A stretch of 64,000 nucleotides of DNA, from NCBI RefSeq assembly GCF_000159695.1, contig NZ_CM000955.1:1528524-1592523 (forward strand). The letters run 5' to 3'. Shown in pieces: positions 1-7,530 of this stretch (the stretch's first letter is position 1; every line of letters starts with the position of its first letter). Under the pieces are notes generated by a model. It ran no database searches. It was not told the origin of the DNA and saw nothing but the letters and a program-made list of their open reading frames with translations. The translations under genes and the position numbers were made by a program. The DNA is from Finegoldia magna ATCC 53516. GTDB lineage: Bacteria > Bacillota > Clostridia > Tissierellales > Peptoniphilaceae.

Positions 1-678
1 GGAGATTATATGCTCAAAGTTTCGATGTCAACTTTGAATGAAGTTGATGTTATAACATATATTGTAGATACTACTGAAGAAATAGGAAAGCTAGACACTG
101 AAATTATTGAGAAATTAAAATTAGTTGATACAAAAATAATTCTATTAATCAATAAAATAGATAAAACATCAAGTGATAAAGTCAATGAATTAGTAGAAAT
201 GTACAGTAAAGTTGGAATATTTGAAGAAATAATTCCAATAAGCGCATTGAACGGAGATAATGTAGAAGGATATTTAACTTCTTTAAAAAATAATTTGCCT
301 GAAGGTCCAATGTATTATGACGAAGATAGCGTAACTGATCAACCTATTAGACAAATTGTACAAGAACTAATTAGGGAAAAGGCCCTAATGAATTTATCTG
401 ATGAATTACCACATGGAATAGCTATAACTATTGAAAAATTCAAAGAAAGACAAGGCAGGAATTTAATTGATATAGATGCTACTATTATTGTTGAGAAAAA
501 AAGTCATAAAGGCATGGTAATTGGAAAAAAAGGATCAATGATTAAAAAAATTGGAACTGATGCCAGAGTTGATATTGAACAATTATTAGATGCTAAAGTA
601 AATCTAAAACTATGGGTTAAAATAGATGAAGAATGGAGAAATAAAGATTCTAGATTAAGGTATTTGGGTTACAACTAA
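1..678 (+). CDS. era: GTPase Era, 5'-truncated by window edge
   Basis: Era is a ribosome-assembly GTPase that binds the 3' end of 16S rRNA. The reading frame is open from base 1 (first codons G-D-Y-M-L-K), so the N-terminal part with the P-loop and DTPG motif lies outside the window. The ATG at base 10 is internal to the family sequence and is not a start. What remains shows the G4 motif NKID (near 151-162), the G5 motif ISALNGDN, and a C-terminal KH domain with VIGKKGSMIKKIG followed by a conserved end, W-RNKDSRLRYLGY. It overlaps recO by one base (TAATG), so the two are translationally coupled. Era followed by RecO is a standard Firmicutes pair. Identification is very secure. Confidence 0.96.
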   Translation, partial: GDYMLKVSMSTLNEVDVITYIVDTTEEIGKLDTEIIEKLKLVDTKIILLINKIDKTSSDKVNELVEMYSKVGIFEEIIPISALNGDNVEGYLTSLKNNLPEGPMYYDEDSVTDQPIRQIVQELIREKALMNLSDELPHGIAITIEKFKERQGRNLIDIDATIIVEKKSHKGMVIGKKGSMIKKIGTDARVDIEQLLDAKVNLKLWVKIDEEWRNKDSRLRYLGYN

Positions 679-1382
679 TGGAACAGGATTACATCAAGAC
701 ACAAGCTATTGTGTTGGAGCATATAATTTATGGAGAAAATTCTATAATTTTGAATGTTTTCAGTAAAGAAGAAGGAATTATTGGAATTTTCATCAATAAT
801 ATTAACTCCATGAAATCAATTATAGAATTTAATGTTCTGTCAGTGAATGATTTTACCTTAAAAAAAGGAAATCAATTCTATTATTTAGTGGATTATGATT
901 TAATTAACTCTAATTTTAATATAAGAACAAACTATAAATCAGAATTATTTAGTTTGGTTATAGTTGATTTAATAAAGTCAATTTTTTACAATGAAGTTTG
1001 CAATGAAAAAGTATATGCCTTGATTTTAAAAACAGTAATATTCTTATCAAAATATTCAGATAATCAGTATGCTTTAATTAATGCGTTTATTTTGAAGCTA
1101 GTATCATATCTTGGGTATCAACCAAGCATGTTTTATGAAAATAGTCATAACAGGTTTTATTTAGATGGCGGATTTGTAGATTCCGATGGAGAATACTACC
1201 AAATAGACAACTTACACGCAAAGTATATGATATACTTAATGAAAAATAGGTATGATGATATAGTTAATAAAAAGTTTGAATCTATAAATGAAAACGAAAT
1301 TTTAAAAATTTTGTTAAAATACACGATGAACAATTTTGGAATTGAATATTTGGGGTCATTAGGCTACCTTGAATATTTGTAA
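678..1382 (+). CDS. recO: DNA repair protein RecO
   Basis: RecO is the recombination mediator that, with RecR, loads RecA on SSB-coated single-stranded DNA. The 234-residue product has the family's usual length. It opens with an OB-fold segment (TQAIVLEHIIYGENSIILNV, a typical RecO start) and continues with a helical domain. The Cys pattern of the zinc-binding RecO type is not obvious here, and the middle is diverged. The ATG overlaps the era stop codon, and the glyS-like gene follows 9 bases later with an AAGGAG ribosome site. The call rests on the N-terminal pattern plus the era-recO synteny. Confidence 0.9.
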   Translation: MEQDYIKTQAIVLEHIIYGENSIILNVFSKEEGIIGIFINNINSMKSIIEFNVLSVNDFTLKKGNQFYYLVDYDLINSNFNIRTNYKSELFSLVIVDLIKSIFYNEVCNEKVYALILKTVIFLSKYSDNQYALINAFILKLVSYLGYQPSMFYENSHNRFYLDGGFVDSDGEYYQIDNLHAKYMIYLMKNRYDDIVNKKFESINENEILKILLKYTMNNFGIEYLGSLGYLEYL

Positions 1383-1391
1383 GGAGAAATA

Positions 1392-3080
1392 ATGTATAAC
1401 TTATTAATAGATATAGTGACTAATAATATTCCTGAGAATTTTATAGGATTTATAAATAGATCGCTTGACGAAAAAATAAGAAAAGAATTAAAAAAACTGC
1501 AATTAGTATATTCAAATATAGATTTGGATACAATAAAAGATCATTTTTTTATTTACATTACTAATTTAGAAAATCCAGGATATACACTAGAAGATTATGA
1601 AAATGTAATAAATAAAGCTATTGATTCAATAAATTTCAAGTATAATTATGATTCAGAAAGTTTATCATTTAGAGAGTCTATCTTGTACATTAAAATTTTT
1701 AATGAAAAAGAAAATAAAACAATAGAATTCAAAGGCTTAAAAGAAGATAAAGATGACAGCTTAGTTAATTCTTCTACTTTCAACAATTTTTCTTCGGAGT
1801 TACGAAAAAATCAAATAATATTAAAAAAAGGAGAAAGATTACAATCATTTGAGAAAAGCGCTAATAAACTTGCTAGAGCAAATGGTTGTTCAATTATTAA
1901 TAACAAAAGCATACTTAACGAATACGCAAATAAATTTGATTATCCTGTAAGCGTTGAAGGATCATTTGACGAAAAATTTTTATGTATCGATAAATCAATA
2001 CTTTATACAGTTTTGATGGAGAACTTTAAGGTATTACCAATGGAATTTGATAACGGTAATAGTTCAAACTTTTTTGTTTATGCTAAAAACAAGAGTTCTG
2101 AAGATTCACATGTCTTGATTAAAGAAATTAATGACAAATTAGAAGAAATAGATAATTTGATAAACCAAAAATCAGATAGAAAACTTGAAGACTTTGTTGA
2201 GGATTTGAAAACAGTTAATTATATCAATAATTATGGTAACTTTTATGACAAAACTCAAAGACTAATAAAGATATCAATTGAATTATGTAAAATGCTTTCA
2301 GTTAGTCAGGAAACTATTGATTCTGTTAGAAGGATAGCATTTTTATGTAAAGCGGATAAAGCTACTGAAATCGTGCAAAAATGTTCTTATTTACACGGAC
2401 TAATTGGAAGATTGTATGCTAAGTCTGATGGAGAAGATAAGATTGTTTATGAAGGAGTATATGAACACATTAAACCGAGATTCATATCCGAAAACATTCC
2501 AAATTCAACTGCTGCTAGAATTGTTGCAATTTCTGATAAAATGGAATATGTTATGTCTTACATAATATCTAGTAGTGATGATAACTTTAAATATAATTAT
2601 AAATTACGAAAAACAATAACGTCTGTTATTTCAATAATACTTAAATCAGAATTAGATTTTAATTTAAGTGATTTTATTACTAAAATTTTATATGTATTTC
2701 TCCAAGACAAGGGAATAGTAGATTATGAATATTTTGAAAAAAGTATAAAAGAAATTATTCTTGATGTTTACAGAGATGAATGTATAAAATTAGGTTATGA
2801 TTTTGATGAAGTTGATGTGATAAATTATGATACTTTGAATATATTTAAATCAAATCGTTTATTGACTAATCTTCATGAGTTAAATACAAAAAATAACGGT
2901 AAGTTAATGGCTCAAATTCTAAAGATGTTGGAAGTAAACTCTAATGAGTGCAAGTATACACCGATGGAATTAGATAACAATAATTTATGCAATTTATTAG
3001 AGAAATTAGAAAACTGTTCTGTTGAAGATTTACCTTTTTATAAATTAATTTTTAAAGGTGTATTTAAGAAAATAAATTAA
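1392..3080 (+). CDS. Degenerate glycyl-tRNA synthetase beta-subunit-like protein
   Basis: This 562-residue protein is a diverged homologue of the beta subunit of two-subunit glycyl-tRNA synthetase (GlyS, usually about 680-690 residues). Visible matches are VEGSFDEKFLCIDKSIL (family GSFExEFLxIPEEVL), FYDKTQRLIKIS (family LxDKVxRV) and a long HD-like region from FLCKADKATEIV through LHGLIGRLYAKSDGED, YEHIKPRF and ARIVAISDKME. The family's HQRYFP segment is replaced by NFKVLPM, the DPxxLRR motif is eroded to YNYKLRK, and the C-terminal tRNA-binding region is shortened by over 100 residues. In Firmicutes the order era-recO-glyQ-glyS-PPDK regulator is common. Here glyQ (alpha subunit) is absent and only this beta-like gene fills the slot. 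It is an intact ORF with a good ribosome site, so it is probably expressed. It is unlikely to work as a normal GlyRS beta subunit; its function is unknown. Confidence 0.75.
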   Translation: MYNLLIDIVTNNIPENFIGFINRSLDEKIRKELKKLQLVYSNIDLDTIKDHFFIYITNLENPGYTLEDYENVINKAIDSINFKYNYDSESLSFRESILYIKIFNEKENKTIEFKGLKEDKDDSLVNSSTFNNFSSELRKNQIILKKGERLQSFEKSANKLARANGCSIINNKSILNEYANKFDYPVSVEGSFDEKFLCIDKSILYTVLMENFKVLPMEFDNGNSSNFFVYAKNKSSEDSHVLIKEINDKLEEIDNLINQKSDRKLEDFVEDLKTVNYINNYGNFYDKTQRLIKISIELCKMLSVSQETIDSVRRIAFLCKADKATEIVQKCSYLHGLIGRLYAKSDGEDKIVYEGVYEHIKPRFISENIPNSTAARIVAISDKMEYVMSYIISSSDDNFKYNYKLRKTITSVISIILKSELDFNLSDFITKILYVFLQDKGIVDYEYFEKSIKEIILDVYRDECIKLGYDFDEVDVINYDTLNIFKSNRLLTNLHELNTKNNGKLMAQILKMLEVNSNECKYTPMELDNNNLCNLLEKLENCSVEDLPFYKLIFKGVFKKIN

Positions 3081-3090
3081 GGAGAATGTT

Positions 3091-3882
3091 ATGAATAAAA
3101 CCATGGTAGTTATTTCTGATTCTACAGGTGAAACAGCAAATCAAGTTTTAGATGCTGTTAAAGTTCATTTTGATATTAAGAATGTTAGAATAAAAAAATT
3201 CTCAAAAATTATTAGAAGAGAACAGATTGATAAAATATTAAACGATATTAATGGAGAAATTCTAATATTTTCAACAATCGTAGATCGTGATTTGCTGAAT
3301 TATTTGATTGAGAAAACAGAAATGAATGAATCGATTTATTTAGTAGATGTTTTATCATATCCTATTTTAGTTTCAAGTAAGTTTTTTAAGCAACAACCTA
3401 AATTTGATGTAGGATTGAATAGAAAAGTTGACCAAGAATATCTTGAAAAGATGGAAGCTTTAGAATTTGCCGTAAAATACGATGACTGTAAGGATAAGTT
3501 TGGTATTCTAAAAGCTGATATTATATTAATAGGGGTTTCAAGAACTTCAAAAACTCCATTGAGTTTGAACTTAGCATTCAAAAATTATAAAGTATGTAAT
3601 ATTCCAATTTTACCAGAAGTAAAAGTCCCTTCTGAATTATTTCAAGTAGACAATAAAAAGATTATTGGTTTGATTATTGACTCTGATAAACTTAATAATA
3701 TCAGGGAAAATCGAATGGCTAAAATTGGTTTGCAATTAGGCTACTCAGATGATTCAAGAATAGAAAAAGAGCTTGATTATGCAAAAGAAATTATGAACAA
3801 GATAGGCTGTAAAATAATTAATGTTACGGATAAAACAATTGACGAAACTTCTAATGAAATAATTTCATATATTGATAAATAA
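3091..3882 (+). CDS. ppsR: Pyruvate, phosphate dikinase regulatory protein (kinase/phosphorylase)
   Basis: Bifunctional regulator of the DUF299 family: it inactivates PPDK by ADP-dependent Thr phosphorylation and reactivates it by Pi-dependent phosphorolysis. The 263-residue length is normal (about 270). It starts with the family's VISDSTGETANQV segment and carries the P-loop GVSRTSKTP at residues 148-156, followed by LPEVKVPSELF and the conserved R-x-R-x-A pattern (ENRMAKIGL). The gene has a GGAG ribosome site and ends the era-recO operon; a rho-independent terminator follows directly. Its usual neighbour in Firmicutes is glyS, as here. The target, PPDK, is not in the window. In Bacillus this gene is yqfL. 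Confidence 0.94.
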   Translation: MNKTMVVISDSTGETANQVLDAVKVHFDIKNVRIKKFSKIIRREQIDKILNDINGEILIFSTIVDRDLLNYLIEKTEMNESIYLVDVLSYPILVSSKFFKQQPKFDVGLNRKVDQEYLEKMEALEFAVKYDDCKDKFGILKADIILIGVSRTSKTPLSLNLAFKNYKVCNIPILPEVKVPSELFQVDNKKIIGLIIDSDKLNNIRENRMAKIGLQLGYSDDSRIEKELDYAKEIMNKIGCKIINVTDKTIDETSNEIISYIDK

Positions 3883-3894
3883 CAGTAAAATTTA

Positions 3895-3924
3895 AGTTCT
3901 CATTTTTTGAGAGCTTTTTTGTTT
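3895..3924 (+). terminator. Rho-independent terminator after ppsR
   Basis: Inverted repeat AGTTCTC (3895-3901) and GAGAGCT (3909-3915), 7 bp with one G-T pair and a 7-base loop, followed by a T-rich run (3915-3924). It ends the era-recO-glyS-like-ppsR transcript. Confidence 0.85.
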
Positions 3925-3947
3925 TAGCTATTAAATTATGATAAAAT
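3919..3947 (+). promoter_or_regulatory. Probable sigma-A promoter of the pseudokinase/PP2C pair
   Basis: TTGTTT (3919-3924), a 17-base spacer and TAAAAT (3942-3947) lie 25 bases before the GTG start. The -35 box overlaps the T-run of the preceding terminator. This is a pattern match only. Confidence 0.5.
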
Positions 3948-3971
3948 ATTAGGAGAATACTGGAGGCAAAT

Positions 3972-5411
3972 GTGGAAAATAATAGATACGAAATTCAAAG
4001 AAAAATAAATGAAGACAAATTTTCTACGACATTTAAAGCATACGATAAAAAATTAAATAGATATCTTAGTTTCAAGGAATATAACGACAATAAATATTTT
4101 GATACATTAACAAATAGTTTAAAATCTTTATCAAACTTACATCATCCTAATATTCTGGAAATGTATGATTTAATGATTAGTTCGGATGATAAGTGTTTTT
4201 TAACTTATGAGTTTTTTGACGGAATATCATTGGATAATTTGTTCAAAAGAAAGGATGTTTCAGAATCTTTTTTATTTGATATTTTGAGAAAAATTTTACT
4301 TTCATTAATTTATTCAGAAAATAATGGGATATTTTTTGGGAATTTACGAATTTATAATATGTTAGTAGATGAAAATAATAATTTTAAGATTGATATTTTC
4401 AAAAACTTTGATGGTGAAAACTTTGGTAATAGTGAAGCTCAGTTGAATTATAATATTAACCTATTATTAGAAATTTTAGAAAATTCTAATATAGATATTG
4501 AAAATAGTAATTTAAATAGTTTTTATCAAAATTTAAGAAATAACTCATATGATGATACACAAGGTATTATGAAAGATTTAAATAAAATCGATAATTATAA
4601 AATGACAGGTTCAAATAATGAATCTATAGATAATACAATTAAATTAGATTTAAAAAATGAGCATGAGAAAAATATGTCGTATAAAATAGATGAAAATTTA
4701 TTTGAAGAAGAAATTAAGAACAAAAAGAAATCACATAATTATCTTAAGTCTTTTTTAGTGTATTTTACATCTGTATTATTAGCTTTTTTTGCTGCTGCAG
4801 TAATTATTTTTTGTTATAATTTGAGGCCAAAAGCACCTGATTATGTTGGGAAAAACTTAAGGCTTGCTGTTGACCAGGCTACAGCAAATGACATTGAATT
4901 AGTTGTGGACAAATCAGTAAGCGTGGACAAGTCAGATTTTAATAAATATGTGGTTATTGGTCAGAGTCCAAAAGTTGGCGATAAGCTTTTATTTAATAAA
5001 AAAATTAAGGTAGAACTTGGATTAGAAAAAGAAGACACAATGATTAACTTAATTGGTTTAAATTTGAAAAAAGCTAAAAAAGAGCTATCTAATCTAGGTG
5101 TAAATGTTAAGAAAGTTAGATACAAAAAAAGTTCAGTATATGATGAAGGTGTAGTAATTGACCAAAGCATTGAAGCTGGTAGAAATATTAAAAATGGTGA
5201 TTTCATTACTATAACTGTAAGTTCTGGTAAAGCAAGAAAAACAGAAACGGTTGAAGATGAATATACTCCACCTGAAGAAAATGTAAGACCTAATGAAGAT
5301 GAAACTGAAAATTCTAGTGTAGATAATAATGATTCAAATTCAAATTCAGATAATAATCAAGAATCAGATAATGAAAATACTAGAAAAAACGATAATAACA
5401 GTGGGGAATAA
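3972..5411 (+). CDS. PASTA-domain membrane pseudokinase (PrkC/StkP-like, inactive kinase motifs)
   Basis: The architecture is that of PrkC/StkP: a cytoplasmic kinase-like domain (about 1-200), a linker, one membrane segment (258-284) and two PASTA repeats (about 289-351 and 355-419), then an acidic Asp/Asn/Ser-rich tail. The kinase domain is degenerate. The glycine-rich loop is replaced by NEDKFSTTF, the helix-C Glu is not evident, HRDxKxxN reads F-G-N-L-R-x-x-N (122-129; catalytic Asp to Asn, Lys to Arg), DFG reads D-I-F (141-143), and no activation segment or APE motif is seen. Only the beta-3 Lys (K35) and LHHPNILEMYDL are well kept. The start is GTG with ribosome site TGGAGG; the ATG two bases upstream is out of frame. 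It is paired with a PP2C gene one base downstream, so it probably acts as a muropeptide-sensing or scaffold protein in the same signalling branch. Loss of catalysis is inferred from the motifs. Confidence 0.88.
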   Translation: MENNRYEIQRKINEDKFSTTFKAYDKKLNRYLSFKEYNDNKYFDTLTNSLKSLSNLHHPNILEMYDLMISSDDKCFLTYEFFDGISLDNLFKRKDVSESFLFDILRKILLSLIYSENNGIFFGNLRIYNMLVDENNNFKIDIFKNFDGENFGNSEAQLNYNINLLLEILENSNIDIENSNLNSFYQNLRNNSYDDTQGIMKDLNKIDNYKMTGSNNESIDNTIKLDLKNEHEKNMSYKIDENLFEEEIKNKKKSHNYLKSFLVYFTSVLLAFFAAAVIIFCYNLRPKAPDYVGKNLRLAVDQATANDIELVVDKSVSVDKSDFNKYVVIGQSPKVGDKLLFNKKIKVELGLEKEDTMINLIGLNLKKAKKELSNLGVNVKKVRYKKSSVYDEGVVIDQSIEAGRNIKNGDFITITVSSGKARKTETVEDEYTPPEENVRPNEDETENSSVDNNDSNSNSDNNQESDNENTRKNDNNSGE

Positions 5412-5412
5412 T

Positions 5413-6087
5413 ATGGAGTATTTTTCGATTTCATATAAGGGTGATATCAGAGAAAAAAATGAAGACTACTATAAAAATGAAACTTTCAAAGATTCCCAAA
5501 TTTTTTTAATAGCAGATGGTATGGGAGGATGCAAATACGGAGAAAAAGCTTCTGAAATTGCTGTTGAAGAGTTTTTGATTTGTTTTAAAAATCATTACGA
5601 TGAAAAACTTAGTATGAAAGATTTGATTTATGGATCAATTCATCATGCAGGTTATAAAATTTTGGATTTCTCAAAATCAAATAATTGCTTAAATAATATA
5701 GGAACTACATTCTTAGCCACTATTATTAAAGAAAATACAATGTATTTATTCAATATTGGTGATAGCAGAGCTTATTTACAAAATGAATATGGGTTTTATC
5801 AAATATCAAAAGACCATATTGTAAAAAATAATGAAAATCTCAAAAATGCTATAACAAGAGGACTTGGTTTTTTGAGTATGGATAAACCTGATTATATTAT
5901 TAAGGAATTAAACGCTGATGATCAGATACTTATGGCTACAGATGGTTTTTACAAATTCATTGATAATAGTAGTATTGAATATATTTTGAAATCAAACTTG
6001 AACGTAAAAGAAAAATGCAATACATTATTAGAAAATGTAACTAATAAATCTGATGATAATATAACAATTACATTAATTAAAATATAA
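5413..6087 (+). CDS. PP2C-family serine/threonine protein phosphatase
   Basis: Cytoplasmic metal-dependent phosphatase of the PrpC/Stp type, which reverses phosphorylation by PASTA kinases. The 224 residues carry the PP2C motifs in order: REKNED (13-18), ADGMGG (34-39), GTTFLATI, NIGDSRAYL, DHIV, TRGLG, ATDGFYKF and DDNITI. The metal-binding Asp residues are present, so it looks active, unlike the kinase-like protein before it. An upstream in-frame extension to 5329 would read through the kinase's acidic tail as low-complexity sequence. I chose the ATG at 5413, which follows GTGGGGA and sits one base after the previous stop. The usual order in relatives is prpC-prkC; here the order is reversed. 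Confidence 0.93.
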   Translation: MEYFSISYKGDIREKNEDYYKNETFKDSQIFLIADGMGGCKYGEKASEIAVEEFLICFKNHYDEKLSMKDLIYGSIHHAGYKILDFSKSNNCLNNIGTTFLATIIKENTMYLFNIGDSRAYLQNEYGFYQISKDHIVKNNENLKNAITRGLGFLSMDKPDYIIKELNADDQILMATDGFYKFIDNSSIEYILKSNLNVKEKCNTLLENVTNKSDDNITITLIKI

Positions 6088-6096
6088 AAATTATTT

Positions 6097-6130
6097 ATAA
6101 GCTATCGAATATCGATGGCTTATATTTTAT
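6097..6130 (+). terminator. Hairpin between PP2C gene and miaB
   Basis: A 12-bp stem, ATAAGCTATCGA (6097-6108) with TCGATGGCTTAT (6112-6123), one G-T pair and a 3-base loop, is followed by the modest T-rich ATTTTAT. It is probably a terminator, but the T-run is weak and partial readthrough into miaB is possible. Confidence 0.6.
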
Positions 6131-6143
6131 AAAGGAGATTTAA

Positions 6144-7529
6144 ATGGAAGAAAACAATAATAAATTGGCTTCAAATTCGTATGTTAATTTATTTGTAAAT
6201 AGACACGGACATGCTCCAACTTATTCGATAATTACACATGGTTGTCAAATGAACGAACATGATTCCGAAAAAATCAAAACATTACTAGAAAATATGGGGT
6301 TTGAACAATCGGATGAAAAATTAGATGCAGATTTTATAATTTTTAATACTTGTTTGGTAAGAGAAAATGCAGAAATGAAAGTTTATGGACAATTGGGAGC
6401 ATTAAAAAACTTAAAAAGAGAAAATCCAGATATGCTTATTGCAGTTTGTGGATGTATGATGCAAACTGGCCCAGCGAGAGATATAATTAGAGAAAAATAT
6501 CCACAAGTAGATATAGTATTTGGAGTAAATAACATAAATTCATTACCATATCTTATAGATAGACACCTAAGCAGTGGAAAATTAGTTGTAGATATTGAAA
6601 GAAAAGATGATATTGACGAAGATATTGCTATCAAAAGGGACAATGAATATGTTGGATATGTAAATATAATGACAGGATGCAATAATTTTTGCACTTATTG
6701 CATAGTTCCTTATGCAAGAGGAAGAGAACAAAGTAGATCTGTTGAAAGTATTTTATCTGAAGTGAAAAGAATGGTAGATCAAGGCTACAAAGATATAACT
6801 TTACTTGGACAAAATGTAAATTCTTACGGAAAAACTCTTGAAAAACCTGTTACGTTTACGGAATTATTAACTAAGGTTAACGACGTTGAAGGACTTGAAA
6901 GATTAAGATTTTTGACAAGTCATCCTAAAGATATTTCGGATGAACTAATCGAGGCGATGGGTAAATTAGATAAAGTTTGCGAAAACATTCATCTACCATT
7001 TCAAGCAGGATCAAATTCGGTTCTAGAAAGAATGCATAGGAGATATACTAAGGAATCTTACTTAGAAAAGGTAGAAAAATTAAAGAAAAGCGTAAAAGGA
7101 ATTACTTTTTCAACTGATATTATAGTAGGATTTCCAGGAGAAACCGAAGAGGATTTTCAAGACACTTTAGATGTGGTTAGAAAAGTTGGATACGAACAAG
7201 CTTTTACATTTAAATATAACAGAAGACCTGGAACAAAAGCTGATTTATTCGAAGATCAAGTTGATGAAGATGTAAAACAAGATAGACTAGAAAGACTTTT
7301 AGATGTTGCTTATCCGATTTTTTACGAGAAAAACAAATCTTATCTTGGAACTATACAAGAAGTATTAATTGAAGGAGAAAGCAAGAATAATCCTGAAGTA
7401 ATGACAGGAAGAACTAGGACATTTAAATTAGTAAATGTTAAATGTGATAAATCTTATATAGGGAAATTAGTAAATACGAAAATTGTAGATTTTAATTCTT
7501 TTGCATTAACAGGGGAAATGGTGGATTAA
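6144..7529 (+). CDS. miaB: tRNA-2-methylthio-N6-dimethylallyladenosine synthase MiaB
   Basis: Radical-SAM methylthiotransferase that converts i6A37 of tRNA to ms2i6A37, acting after MiaA, which is encoded in the same operon. The 461-residue protein has the N-terminal cluster cysteines (THGCQMNEHDSE, FNTCLVRENA, VCGCMMQ), the radical-SAM motif CNNFCTYC within TGCNNFCTYCIVPYARGREQ, and a C-terminal TRAM domain. These features and LPFQAGSNSVLERMHRRYT separate it from MtaB, which is also in this window. It has an AAAGGAGAT ribosome site, and mutS starts one base after its stop. It begins a miaB-mutS-mutL-miaA-ynbB operon. Confidence 0.96.
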   Translation: MEENNNKLASNSYVNLFVNRHGHAPTYSIITHGCQMNEHDSEKIKTLLENMGFEQSDEKLDADFIIFNTCLVRENAEMKVYGQLGALKNLKRENPDMLIAVCGCMMQTGPARDIIREKYPQVDIVFGVNNINSLPYLIDRHLSSGKLVVDIERKDDIDEDIAIKRDNEYVGYVNIMTGCNNFCTYCIVPYARGREQSRSVESILSEVKRMVDQGYKDITLLGQNVNSYGKTLEKPVTFTELLTKVNDVEGLERLRFLTSHPKDISDELIEAMGKLDKVCENIHLPFQAGSNSVLERMHRRYTKESYLEKVEKLKKSVKGITFSTDIIVGFPGETEEDFQDTLDVVRKVGYEQAFTFKYNRRPGTKADLFEDQVDEDVKQDRLERLLDVAYPIFYEKNKSYLGTIQEVLIEGESKNNPEVMTGRTRTFKLVNVKCDKSYIGKLVNTKIVDFNSFALTGEMVD

Positions 7530-7530
7530 T

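Noticed and set aside
1792..1860. Frameshift or pseudogene status of the GlyRS beta-like gene
   Set aside because: The frame is continuous for 562 codons with a good ribosome site and family blocks in order. The oddities are substitutions and a shortened C terminus, not frame breaks.
5329..5412. N-terminal extension of the PP2C gene
   Set aside because: It reads the kinase's Asp/Asn-rich tail in another frame as Ile/Gln/Lys repeats. The ATG at 5413 has a ribosome site and starts the PP2C fold.
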